Shown: piece after piece, positions 7,742 to 15,480 of the stretch
Numbering within the stretch: the stretch's first letter is position 1
How the letters are laid out: each line of letters opens with the position of its first letter
Assembly: GCA_004557905.1 (NCBI GenBank)
Contig: SFFH01000009.1
Coordinates: 21,555 to 85,554 of the forward strand
Length of the DNA stretch: 64,000 bases
Source: Clostridiales bacterium
GTDB lineage: Bacteria; Bacillota; Clostridia; Christensenellales; Aristaeellaceae
Reading direction: 5' to 3'
Made by a program: the position numbers and the translations under genes
Notes under the pieces: generated by a model
Told to the model about the DNA's origin: nothing
The model's input: the letters and a program-made list of their open reading frames with translations, nothing else
Databases searched by the model: none

Positions 7742-10666
7742 TTACGGGGCCTTGTCGCTGATGGTGTAGCCCTTCGACTTGAGCGCCGCCGCGCCAGCTT
7801 CGATCTTTTCCTGATGTCCGCCGGGATCATTGTCTACACGGTCCGTACCGTGCGTCTTGGAGTTCAGGAAGTGCACGCAGAACTGTCCATCGAAATTGTT
7901 GCCGGTGACCTTGTTCAGTCCATGCGGGATCGCATAGATGGAGCCGATAAACTGCGTCTTCACACCGCTGCTGTTCGTAACCGTCAGCACCACCGCACGG
8001 CGCTGGTACTTGTTCAGGGACTCCAGCATGCTCGCGTTGCTGACATTGTACAGGCTGCACAGCACCTTGGTATCGTCCGCCGTTGCTGGCTCCACGTCGG
8101 CGTGGTTGCCCAAGGACTGGATCTTGATGTTGAACGATTTGCCCGTCGCAATATCCGTCAACGTTGCGCTTCCGTCCTTCTTCAGGCCTGCAGAAGTGTA
8201 GGCACTGTTCACGCCGCCGCTGCTGTTAAACCAGTTCACATTGTAGATGACCGGGTTGTAGCTTGCACTACCGCCAGAAGACCCAATCTTCTTGTTGTAC
8301 TCCTCCATGATCTTGGCAATCGTCTTCGGACCCGCCACACCGTCAGCGGACATGCCGTTGTCCTTCTGGAACACCCTGACGGCCTCCTTTGTCTGCTTGC
8401 CGTAATGGCCGCTGACATCGCCATCGTAGTACTTGAGCTTCTTGAGCGCCTCCTGAATCCAGGTGACCATCGTGCCGGTGTCGCCCTCTTTGTAGGTGCC
8501 GCCGGCGTAGTCGTCGCTGTTCAGATAGTCGTTGACTTCGCTCTCGTTCATGACCTTGGCATAGGTGTTCTTGATCCAGTAGCCGGACTGAATCTGATAC
8601 CAGTTGCCCGACTTGTCCACATAGTAGAACACGTCGCCCTTGTTGGCTGTCGCCACCTTCTCGGAGCTGGTATCCGCCGCCTCACGGATGCTGACGTCGT
8701 TGGCCGTGACGCGGATCATGCCCAGGATTTCGCCGCCGTCTGTATCAAGGTTGATATTGCCGCCGTTGTCAATAAACGTCTGCTTGGAAACCTTGTCGAG
8801 CACGGAAGCACGAACGTAGCCACTGTACACGCTGCCGCTGCTCTTCTTGACCGTGATATAGTACCAGGTCGTGCCGCCGACATTGTACTTGCGGGTCGCC
8901 TGTACCGGCTTGCCCTTGTCCATCGTGGTCTTCGCCGCGGAGGTCAGGGAGTAGGTGGTGCGCAGGCGCACGCCGTCCTTGTTGATGAGGAAGTAGGAGT
9001 CGCTCTCCGCCACGGAGGAGCTGCTGATGCTGCCGCTGGAGCCGCCGCTCGTCTCCTTGCCCGTCTTGCTGCGCAGCAGGTTCAGGGTCTTCAGGCCCGC
9101 GACGCCGTCCACCGTCAGGCTGTTGTCGTCCTGGAACTTGCGCACGGCCGTCTTGGTCAGGCTGCCGAAGCTGCCGGTCAGGCTGCCGTAGTAGTAGCCC
9201 AGCTCCTTGAGCATGGTCTGCAGCTCGAGCACGGCGGAGCCGCTGTCGCCCTCGCGCAGCGCGGTCGTGCTGCTCGTGCCGGAGCCGCTGCCGCCCAGCG
9301 CCTTGGCAATCGCGTTGAGCGTGGACGTGCCAGCGATGCCGTCCGGAGAGATGCCCTTCGCCTTCTGGAACTTCTTGACCGCAGCCTGTGTCAGGGAGCC
9401 GTAGTGGCCGCTGATGTCGCCGTAGTAGTAGCCCAGCGCCGTCAGGTCCTGCTGCAGCGCGATGACCTTGTCGCCGGTGGAGCCGACCTTCAGGCCGGTC
9501 GTGCTGCTGGTGGAGGAGCCGCCCGCCTTGTCAATTGCAGCCTTGACCGCAGCAAGGGTCCTGCTGCCGGCCACGCCGTCCGCCGGCAGGCCCTTGTCCT
9601 TCTGGAATTCCTTCACCGCATCCTCGGTCTTGTCGCCGAAGTTGCCGGTGATGCTGCCGTAATAATAGCCGAGCTGCTTGAGATCGGTCTGCAGCTGCGT
9701 CACCGAGGTGCCCTGGCTGTTGAGCTTGAGGGTGGTGCCGCTGGGATAGCCGCTGCTGGCGCTGGTGCCGCCCTTCCTGGCGACCGCAGAGGCAATCGCG
9801 CTGAGGGTCTTGCTGCCGGCCACGCCGTCCGCAGTCAGGTTGTTCTTCTGCTGGAAATTCTTGACGGCTGCCTCGGTCTTGGAGCCGAAGTTGCCGGTGA
9901 TGTCTGCCCAATAGTAGCCCAGGGTGGTCAGGTCCTGCTGCAGATCGCGGACCTTCGTGCCGCTGGAACCGAGCTTCAGGCCGGAGCCGGAGGAGGAGCT
10001 GCCCGTCGAGCCGCCCTTGTCCGCGTACACCGACTTGAGGCGCGCGATGGTGCTCGGGCCTGCAACGCCGTCGGCCGTCAGGTCATATTCCTTCTGGAAC
10101 TTCTTGATGGCCGCCTCGGTCTTGTTGCCCACCTTGCCGGTGATTTCACCGGTATAGTAGCCCAGCTCCTTGAGCATGGTCTGCACGCTCTTGATCGTCG
10201 CCACGTCGCTGCTGTCCGCAGTGGTCGCGGTGGTCCCGGCGCTGGAAAGCGCCTTCTTGCGCTCGGACGCGGTGAACGTGCCCACCTTCTTGCTGGGCAG
10301 ATTGCCGCCCGTGACGGAGAAAGCGTTCTTCGCCTGCTCGGTGCTGAGAATCTTGACGTAGGTGTCCTTGCCGTCGTTCTGGCAAACCCAGCCGCTGTCG
10401 ACGTCACCGTCGCTGTTGCGGTAGTTCACCTTCACAAACGTGCTGCTTCCGCTGGTCTTTGTACTGGTCACGTACACGCACGCGCCCTTGACGATGTTGT
10501 CAATGACGGTCGCGCTGGAAGAAGCGCTCGCGCGGACACGGACCCTGTCCTGCGTCTGGCCATAGACCTTGCTGTAGTTGGCGGCAAGCGCCGGCGCGGC
10601 AAGGGCCGTGATCAGCACGCACAGAATCGCCAGCATAGCCATGCACTTGGTGATCCTGCTTTTCAT
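7742..10666 (-). CDS. secreted multidomain protein with SH3 and six peptidoglycan-binding repeats
   Basis: The 974-residue protein has a signal peptide (about residues 1-28, ending APALA). An SH3b-like domain (about 31-110) is followed by five tandem PG_binding_1 repeats (about 145-560), each with the pattern LxxLGYYxGxITGxxGxxT, FQ and DGVAG. Then come two SH3b-like domains (about 590-750), a sixth PG_binding_1 repeat and a C-terminal domain (about 830-974) containing HADVEP, FCVHFLN and THGTDRVDNDPGGHQ. It should act outside the cell on murein. No standard amidase, NlpC/P60 or LysM motif is visible, so any enzyme activity would lie in the unrecognised C-terminal domain. The start was chosen at GAGGGG plus the signal peptide. 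Confidence 0.85.
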   Translation of the reverse strand: MKSRITKCMAMLAILCVLITALAAPALAANYSKVYGQTQDRVRVRASASSSATVIDNIVKGACVYVTSTKTSGSSTFVKVNYRNSDGDVDSGWVCQNDGKDTYVKILSTEQAKNAFSVTGGNLPSKKVGTFTASERKKALSSAGTTATTADSSDVATIKSVQTMLKELGYYTGEITGKVGNKTEAAIKKFQKEYDLTADGVAGPSTIARLKSVYADKGGSTGSSSSGSGLKLGSSGTKVRDLQQDLTTLGYYWADITGNFGSKTEAAVKNFQQKNNLTADGVAGSKTLSAIASAVARKGGTSASSGYPSGTTLKLNSQGTSVTQLQTDLKQLGYYYGSITGNFGDKTEDAVKEFQKDKGLPADGVAGSRTLAAVKAAIDKAGGSSTSSTTGLKVGSTGDKVIALQQDLTALGYYYGDISGHYGSLTQAAVKKFQKAKGISPDGIAGTSTLNAIAKALGGSGSGTSSTTALREGDSGSAVLELQTMLKELGYYYGSLTGSFGSLTKTAVRKFQDDNSLTVDGVAGLKTLNLLRSKTGKETSGGSSGSISSSSVAESDSYFLINKDGVRLRTTYSLTSAAKTTMDKGKPVQATRKYNVGGTTWYYITVKKSSGSVYSGYVRASVLDKVSKQTFIDNGGNINLDTDGGEILGMIRVTANDVSIREAADTSSEKVATANKGDVFYYVDKSGNWYQIQSGYWIKNTYAKVMNESEVNDYLNSDDYAGGTYKEGDTGTMVTWIQEALKKLKYYDGDVSGHYGKQTKEAVRVFQKDNGMSADGVAGPKTIAKIMEEYNKKIGSSGGSASYNPVIYNVNWFNSSGGVNSAYTSAGLKKDGSATLTDIATGKSFNIKIQSLGNHADVEPATADDTKVLCSLYNVSNASMLESLNKYQRRAVVLTVTNSSGVKTQFIGSIYAIPHGLNKVTGNNFDGQFCVHFLNSKTHGTDRVDNDPGGHQEKIEAGAAALKSKGYTISDKAP
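8995..10160 (-). repeat. five tandem DNA repeats encoding PG_binding_1 domains
   Basis: Units of roughly 210-240 bases recur in frame inside the large secreted protein. They are separated by Ser/Gly/Thr-rich linkers such as GGSTGSSSSGSGLKLGSSG. Unit number could vary by recombination between copies. Confidence 0.8.
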
Positions 10667-10755
10667 GTCGTCTATCCCCTCTTTCGTGTCCGCTTTCCTG
10701 CGGACGGCTTGACGGACGGGCGGATATACCCGTCCATCCATATCATCATGGAACA

Positions 10756-10784
10756 ATTTTATTACAGAAGTGTTAATTTGTCAA
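10756..10784 (-). promoter_or_regulatory. promoter of the peptidoglycan-binding protein gene
   Basis: TTGACA-17-TAAAAT on the minus strand. The ~85-base leader can form hairpins GGACGGG/CCCGTCC (about 10714-10735) and TCCGC/GCGGA. Confidence 0.8.
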
Positions 10785-10798
10785 CAGTGATTACCTGG

Positions 10799-11761
10799 TT
10801 ATTTTATGATTTCGTCATTCTTTTTTGAGTTTTCTTCACATTCTTGGTGGCCTTCCGACAGTTTCAGGCGTTTTCTGGGCACAAAGCCGGAGAAAACCGT
10901 ATCCCCGTCGTGGGATTCCACGGTAATCTGGCCGCCCAGGCCGATCACCGTCTGGCTCACGATATAAAGGCCCATGCCCTGCCCCGTCGCCTTGGTGGTG
11001 AAGCCGGGCTCAAAGATCTTTGCGCGCACCTTCTCCGGGATCGCCGGGCCGTTGTTGCGCACGGAAAAGAACCAGCTGCGCAGATCCTCGCCCAGCACCA
11101 GCTCCACCGTCGGCATCTCGCCCTCGGGATGCTCGGCGGCGCAGGTCGCGTCCAGCGCGTTGTCGATGAGGTTGGCCAGCACGCGGCAGATTTCCCAGGC
11201 GGGCATCAGCTGATCGTCCCACTTGGCGGCGATGGATAGCTTGAGCTGCGCGCCGCGCTCCCCGGCCTCGACCACCTTGGCCTGAATCAGCGCGTTGACC
11301 GCCGGGCAGGCGGTGCGCAGCATGTTGCTCACGCGCTGCATGTCGCCGTAGATCTTATCCATGTAGGCGATCGCCTCGCCGGGCTCGTCCATCTCAATCA
11401 GGCTGTAGACGACCTGCAGGTGATTCATGAAATCGTGCCGCTGGGCGCGCATCTCTCGGTTGAGGCTCTCCAGCTGGCCGTAGGCCTCCTCCAGCTCCTG
11501 CGTCTTGTGCACCAGCTGCAGGCTGGTCAGCGCCGAGCCGATGTCCGTCACCGCGCCCCAGCCCACGATGGTCACGCACAGCAGCGTCGTCATGCGGGCA
11601 AGCGCCGCCTCCACGCCGACGCTGAGCATCCTGTTGACCAGCACGATCATGGTCAGCCCCGCGACGATCTCCAGAACGTTAAAGATGATGGAGATGGCCG
11701 CCGCCTTCTTCACCTTGACATGGCCGGGCATATCGCCCGTTGCAGAAATCTTGAGCTTCAT
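10799..11761 (-). CDS. membrane sensor histidine kinase, Spo0B/CitA-type dimerisation domain (orphan)
   Basis: Two transmembrane helices (about residues 20-45 and 58-85) lead into a coiled-coil region and QRHDFMNHLQVVYSL, the SpoOB_a/CitA-type phosphoacceptor box. An HATPase_c domain follows with N-box ICRVLANLIDNALDA, F-box IFEPGFTTK and G-box GQGMGLYI. There is no extracellular ligand domain, so it may sense within the membrane. The frame is open 46 codons further upstream, but GGAG 8 bases before the ATG at 11761 supports the 320-residue form. No response regulator is adjacent, so its partner is unknown. Confidence 0.83.
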   Translation of the reverse strand: MKLKISATGDMPGHVKVKKAAAISIIFNVLEIVAGLTMIVLVNRMLSVGVEAALARMTTLLCVTIVGWGAVTDIGSALTSLQLVHKTQELEEAYGQLESLNREMRAQRHDFMNHLQVVYSLIEMDEPGEAIAYMDKIYGDMQRVSNMLRTACPAVNALIQAKVVEAGERGAQLKLSIAAKWDDQLMPAWEICRVLANLIDNALDATCAAEHPEGEMPTVELVLGEDLRSWFFSVRNNGPAIPEKVRAKIFEPGFTTKATGQGMGLYIVSQTVIGLGGQITVESHDGDTVFSGFVPRKRLKLSEGHQECEENSKKNDEIIK

Positions 11762-11814
11762 AGTCCTCACTCCGGCCGCCTGTGCCGACATCTTGCATGC
11801 AGTGAACCACGAAA

Positions 11815-11854
11815 GAAAAATCCCGTGCGGAGCCTTGATCTGCGCCGCACGGGA
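11815..11854 (-). terminator. terminator of the nucleotidyltransferase gene
   Basis: Stem CCCGTGCGG/CCGCACGGG followed by ATTTTTC on the minus strand. It lies between the nucleotidyltransferase stop and the downstream kinase, so the two are separate units or only partly coupled. Confidence 0.88.
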
Positions 11855-11861
11855 GGAGAGA

Positions 11862-12770
11862 TTACTCGTGAAGGGAGGCCGGATAGACGCCGCTGTCATG
11901 CAGGGCCTTCAGAGAGGCCTGGACATTGGGCTTGTCCTCCTTGTAGGTGACGCCGAACCACTGCGCGTCCGTGGTGAGGACGGACACCTTCAGCTCGTTC
12001 GCCTTCATGAGGTCGTCCACCATGCGCGGCAGCAGCGCCTCCGCCTTGATCGCGTCCGGAGCCAGGCCCTTGAGGAAGTCGTTGAAGTACGCCTCCAGCT
12101 TGGTGAAGAACCACGGGGTGAAGCCCCAGAAGTTCATGCTGGCCGGCGCCTCGGGGTCAAGGAGCTTTCCCGGTTCGCCCTCGTCGATATCACGAATCTC
12201 GCCGTTCTCGCACAGCTTGATCTTGAGCGTCTCCACCACCTCGGTCAGGTAGCCGTTTTCATCGGACTTGCACACGCCGCGGGAGACGGTGCCGTTCTTG
12301 GAGACGGTATTCTTGAGCATATAGCCCACCATGCAGGCCTCGCCCTCGGGCTTGAGGGTCTGCAGCTTGTCATAGGCGGCCTTGAAAGCGGACACGCCGT
12401 AGTAGTCGTCCGCGTTGAGCACGCAGAACGGCTGATGGATGACGTCCTTGGCCACGAGCACGGCGTGCACGGTGCCGAACGGCTTCACGCGCTCGGCCGG
12501 GATCTTATAGAAAGACGGAACGCTGGAAAAATCCTGGAAGGCATAATCAACCTTCACCTTCTTGGCGATGCGGTCGCCGCAGATGCCGGCGATCAGCTCC
12601 TGCATGCCCGGCTTGATGACGAACACAACGTGATCGAAGCCGGCGCGGATTGCGTCATAGATGGAGTATTCCATCAGGATCTCGCCGTTCGGGCCGAGGC
12701 CGTCCACCTGCTTGTTGCCGCCGTAACGCGAGCCCATGCCCGCAGCCATGATCAGAAGGGTAGCGCCCAT
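11862..12770 (-). CDS. sugar-phosphate nucleotidyltransferase family protein
   Basis: This cytoplasmic enzyme of the NTP_transferase family should couple NTP with a sugar or related phosphate. The N-terminus LLIMAAGMGSRYGGNKQVD is a variant of the GxGxR nucleotide-binding loop; VLNADDYYG is the metal-binding acidic segment; EACMVGYMLKNTVS and MNFWGFTPWFF follow the family layout. Length is 302 residues from the ATG with GGAGGAGG 8 bases upstream. The closest activity (UTP, CTP or GTP; glucose, mannose or other) cannot be read from sequence alone. No sugar-pathway neighbour helps. Confidence 0.8.
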   Translation of the reverse strand: MGATLLIMAAGMGSRYGGNKQVDGLGPNGEILMEYSIYDAIRAGFDHVVFVIKPGMQELIAGICGDRIAKKVKVDYAFQDFSSVPSFYKIPAERVKPFGTVHAVLVAKDVIHQPFCVLNADDYYGVSAFKAAYDKLQTLKPEGEACMVGYMLKNTVSKNGTVSRGVCKSDENGYLTEVVETLKIKLCENGEIRDIDEGEPGKLLDPEAPASMNFWGFTPWFFTKLEAYFNDFLKGLAPDAIKAEALLPRMVDDLMKANELKVSVLTTDAQWFGVTYKEDKPNVQASLKALHDSGVYPASLHE

Positions 12771-12813
12771 GTGAATATCCTCCTCCGTATGTTGAAGCTT
12801 TTGGTATGGCTTC

Positions 12814-12842
12814 ATTATACAGGATTTGGTTTCGCGCTTCAA
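12814..12842 (-). promoter_or_regulatory. promoter of the nucleotidyltransferase gene
   Basis: TTGAAG-17-TATAAT on the minus strand, about 45 bases before the ATG. Confidence 0.75.
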
Positions 12843-12878
12843 GGCATATTTCCCTTTTTCGCAAAAAGTTCACGGCGC

Positions 12879-12907
12879 TTCACACGCGCGCCATTTTCGC
12901 GTATAAT
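12879..12907 (+). promoter_or_regulatory. promoter of the flavodoxin-like reductase gene
   Basis: TTCACA-17-TATAAT ending 34 bases before the ATG. Confidence 0.75.
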
Positions 12908-12941
12908 GGAAACATCGCCCACCCGAAAGGAGAGGATTCCC

Positions 12942-13574
12942 ATGAAGGTTCTTCTGATCAACGGCAGCCCGCACGAGCACGGCTGCACATACCGCGCGCT
13001 CTGCGAAATCGAACATACGCTGCGCGGGGAAGGCATCGACACCGAGTTTTTTAGGCTCGGCGCGGCCCCGATCCGCGGCTGCACCGGCTGCGGCGCGTGC
13101 GCCAGGATGAAGCAGAACCGCTGCGTGCATGACGACGACGCGGTCAACCGCGCGCTGGAGAAGTGCGCGGACGCGGACGGCTTTGTCTTCGGCTCCCCGG
13201 TGCATTACGCCAGCGCTGGCGGCGAAATCACCTGCCTGATGGACAGGATGTTCTACGCCGGCTCCGGTCTGATGCGCGGCAAGCCCGCCGCGGCCATCGT
13301 CAGCGCGCGCCGCGCCGGCACGACCGCCGCCATCGACCAGCTGAACAAGTACTTCACCATTTCCGGCATGCCCATCGTCCCCAGCCAGTACTGGCCCATG
13401 GTGCACGGCACTTCGCCCGCGGACGTGGAGAAGGATGAGGAGGGCCTGCAGATCATGCGCCAGCTCGCCCGCAATCTCGCCTGGATGGTCAAAAGCTTCG
13501 CCCTCGCCCGTGAGCACGGCATCCTGCCGCCCGCGCCGGAGAGCGAGAGGAAGCGCACAAACTTCATCCGCTGA
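12942..13574 (+). CDS. flavodoxin-like NAD(P)H-dependent FMN reductase
   Basis: This is a 210-residue cytoplasmic flavoprotein of the FMN_red/iron-sulfur flavoprotein family. It opens with KVLLINGSPHEHGCTYRAL, the FMN-phosphate loop, and later has FGSPVHYASAGGEITCLMDR. GCTGCGACARMKQNRC is the compact Cys cluster (CxxCxxC) typical of iron-sulfur flavoproteins and related NADPH-dependent reductases. The reading frame is open for more than a kilobase upstream, but AAAGGAG 8 bases before this ATG, its own promoter and the conserved N-terminus place the start. It is transcribed alone. Confidence 0.85.
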   Translation: MKVLLINGSPHEHGCTYRALCEIEHTLRGEGIDTEFFRLGAAPIRGCTGCGACARMKQNRCVHDDDAVNRALEKCADADGFVFGSPVHYASAGGEITCLMDRMFYAGSGLMRGKPAAAIVSARRAGTTAAIDQLNKYFTISGMPIVPSQYWPMVHGTSPADVEKDEEGLQIMRQLARNLAWMVKSFALAREHGILPPAPESERKRTNFIR

Positions 13575-13592
13575 CGCATCCTGCATATAGAC

Positions 13593-13633
13593 GCCGGAGA
13601 GCGGGATTTTCTTCCCACTTTGCCGGCTTTTTT
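13593..13633 (+). terminator. terminator after the reductase gene
   Basis: Imperfect stem GCCGG...AGCGGGA/TTCCCACT...CCGGC followed by TTTTTT. Confidence 0.75.
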
Positions 13634-13697
13634 GTAAAAATTTGTGCGCAATCCGTTCATGATGCGTCCTTCGCCGGGCAAATCTGCCGTTCAGGTG

Positions 13698-13726
13698 TTG
13701 CTTTGTCCGGCGTGAGAGGATAAAAT
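13698..13726 (+). promoter_or_regulatory. promoter of the structured leader and bglA
   Basis: TTGCTT-17-TAAAAT, ending just before the 87-bp conserved element. Confidence 0.6.
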
Positions 13727-13733
13727 AGAAGAG

Positions 13734-13820
13734 AACCGGCATGCTGCCGGCGGCATCTCCGACGAAACGATGTAAGTCTTGCTGCTTTGTGCCCGAGTCC
13801 GAATCTATCCAGAAGGATTT
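13734..13820 (+). repeat. 87-bp structured element, copy 1 (candidate leader RNA)
   Basis: It opens with hairpin CCGGCATGCTGCCGG, continues through TCCGACGAAACGATGTAAGTC and CCGAGTCCGAA, and ends with the small TCC-AGAA-GGA hairpin. A second copy sharing about three quarters of its bases lies at 36902-36988. Here it sits between a promoter and bglA, followed by stem GCCGG/CCGGC (13833-13854), so it could be a 5' leader or an independent small RNA. I could not assign it to a known class. Confidence 0.6.
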
Positions 13821-13886
13821 GTATAACAAACCAGCCGGGAGAAATCGCCGGCTCCTTTCCCGATACCACACGACAGGAGGAACACC

Positions 13887-15248
13887 ATGAGTTTCCGCAA
13901 GGATTTCATCTGGGGCGCGGCCACCGCGTCCTATCAGATCGAGGGCGCAGCCTTCGAGGACGGCAAGGGCCCGTCCGTCTGGGACCGCTTCTCCCACGAG
14001 CCGGGCAAGGTGCTCGAGGGGCACACCGGCGACGTCGCCTGCGACCACTATCACCGCTTCAAGGAAGATGTGCGGCTGATGAAGGAGATGGGCGTCAAAA
14101 ACTACCGCTTCTCCCTCTCCTGGCCGCGCCTGCTTCCTCAGGGCGTAGGTGAGGTGAACGAGCAGGGCGTCGCGTTTTACAATGCGCTCATTGACGAGCT
14201 GCTTGCCGCCGGCATCCGCCCGATCGTCACGCTCTTCCACTGGGACTACCCCGCCGCCCTGCAGGCCAGGGGTGCATGGGAGAATCCGGAGAGCCCGGCC
14301 TGGTTCCTCGAGTACGCAACGCTGTGCGCCAGGCGTTTCGGCGACCGCGTGAAGGACTTCATCACCTTCAACGAGCCGCAGTGCTTCATCGGCCTGGGCT
14401 ACTGCACGGGCGTGCATGCGCCGGGCTATGTGCTCCCGCCGTCCGCGACGATCCCGATGAGTCACCATGTTCTGCTGGCGCACGGCCTGACGGTCCGGAT
14501 GCTGCGTGAAACCGTCCCCGGCGTGCGCGTGGGCTATGCGCCCTGCGGCGATCCGCGCATTCCGGCCAGCGACCGCGCCGAGGACATCGAGGCCGCGCGC
14601 AAGGCGTACTTCTCCGTCCCGGGCAGCGCGAAGGACTGGCCGTTCTCTGTCTCCTGGTGGAGCGATCCGGCGATTCTGGGCCGCTATCCGGAGGACGGCC
14701 TTGAGCACTTCGGCCAGTACCTGCCCGCCGGCTGGGAGAAGGACCTTAAAACGATCTGCCAGCCTCTGGACTTCTACTGCCAGAACATCTACACCGGCCG
14801 CCTGGTCAGGGCCGCGGACAACGCCCAGGGCTGGGAGGAGCTCCTTCAGCCTGTGGGCCATCCGAAGACGGCGATCCAGTGGGCGGTCACGCCGGACGCG
14901 CTCTACTGGGGCCCGAAGTTCCTCTACGAGCGCTACAAGCTGCCGTTCATGATCACCGAGAACGGCATGTCCAGCCACGACGTGGTTTCCCTGGACGGCC
15001 AGGTGCACGACCCGCAGCGCCAGGACTACATGCACCGCTATCTGCTCGCCTACAAGCGCGCGGCGGAGGACGGCGTGGACGCCATCGGCTACCTCGCCTG
15101 GTCGCTGATGGACAACTATGAATGGGCCAACGGCTACACCGACCGCTTCGGTCTGGTCTACGTCGATTACGGCACGCAGGAGCGCATCGTCAAGGACAGC
15201 TTCCATTGGTACAAGACCGTCATGGAAAGCAACGGTGAGAATCTGTAA
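13887..15248 (+). CDS. bglA: GH1 beta-glucosidase / 6-phospho-beta-glucosidase family
   Basis: It hydrolyses beta-glycosides in the cytoplasm as a retaining GH1 barrel. The family N-terminal signature FIWGAATASYQIEGA, the acid/base Glu163 in TFNEP and the nucleophile Glu358 in ITENG are all intact, and WSLMDNYEWANGY forms the aglycone-side wall. Length is 453 residues, normal for GH1. AGGAGG precedes the ATG by 6 bases. No PTS gene is adjacent, and the aglycone-site features that separate phospho-glucosidases from glucosidases were not resolved, so the substrate may be cellobiose-like or another beta-glucoside. Confidence 0.93.
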   Translation: MSFRKDFIWGAATASYQIEGAAFEDGKGPSVWDRFSHEPGKVLEGHTGDVACDHYHRFKEDVRLMKEMGVKNYRFSLSWPRLLPQGVGEVNEQGVAFYNALIDELLAAGIRPIVTLFHWDYPAALQARGAWENPESPAWFLEYATLCARRFGDRVKDFITFNEPQCFIGLGYCTGVHAPGYVLPPSATIPMSHHVLLAHGLTVRMLRETVPGVRVGYAPCGDPRIPASDRAEDIEAARKAYFSVPGSAKDWPFSVSWWSDPAILGRYPEDGLEHFGQYLPAGWEKDLKTICQPLDFYCQNIYTGRLVRAADNAQGWEELLQPVGHPKTAIQWAVTPDALYWGPKFLYERYKLPFMITENGMSSHDVVSLDGQVHDPQRQDYMHRYLLAYKRAAEDGVDAIGYLAWSLMDNYEWANGYTDRFGLVYVDYGTQERIVKDSFHWYKTVMESNGENL

Positions 15249-15277
15249 ACTTCTTCTCGCCTCAATCGCTTCAATCC

Positions 15278-15347
15278 GCGCGAAGCGAAGAAGGGGTCTG
15301 GGGCCTGGTCCCCAGGCGGGGTCTTAGGGCGGCAGCCCTAACGTTCC
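15278..15347 (-). repeat. three-hairpin interspersed repeat, copy 1
   Basis: Minus-strand copy of the ~70-bp family with a TTAGGGC/GCCCTAA-type hairpin, a GGGGacc/GGTCCCC hairpin and the CTTCTTCGCTTCGCG end. It lies 30 bases past the bglA stop. Confidence 0.85.
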
Positions 15348-15434
15348 CCCGTATGCGCAGCACCCAAGCAAGAACCGCAGCGGAGCCGCAGGCGACAATT
15401 GCGGTTCCGCGAGCTCTGCTTCAAACTGAACGAA

Positions 15435-15467
15435 GGGCTTCCCGAAAGACCGGGAAGCTCTTTTTTT
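15435..15467 (+). terminator. terminator downstream of bglA
   Basis: Stem GGGCTTCCCG/CGGGAAGCTC, 6-base loop and seven Ts. Confidence 0.88.
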
Positions 15468-15480
15468 GGATTTCATGGAC

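Noticed and set aside
8995..10160. Possible CRISPR-like array, because of the regular repeats
   Set aside because: The units are coding, diverged and over 200 bases long with conserved protein motifs. There are no short identical repeats, unique spacers or cas genes.
7433..10828. 1131-codon plus-strand frame across the alaS leader and peptidoglycan-binding gene
   Set aside because: It is antisense to the repeat protein; apparent internal repeats merely mirror the PG_binding_1 repeats.
13657..13869. Small minus-strand protein across the 87-bp element
   Set aside because: Both copies of the element can be translated in a similar frame on the minus strand, but there is no shared start or ribosome site, and the conserved hairpins explain the similarity better.
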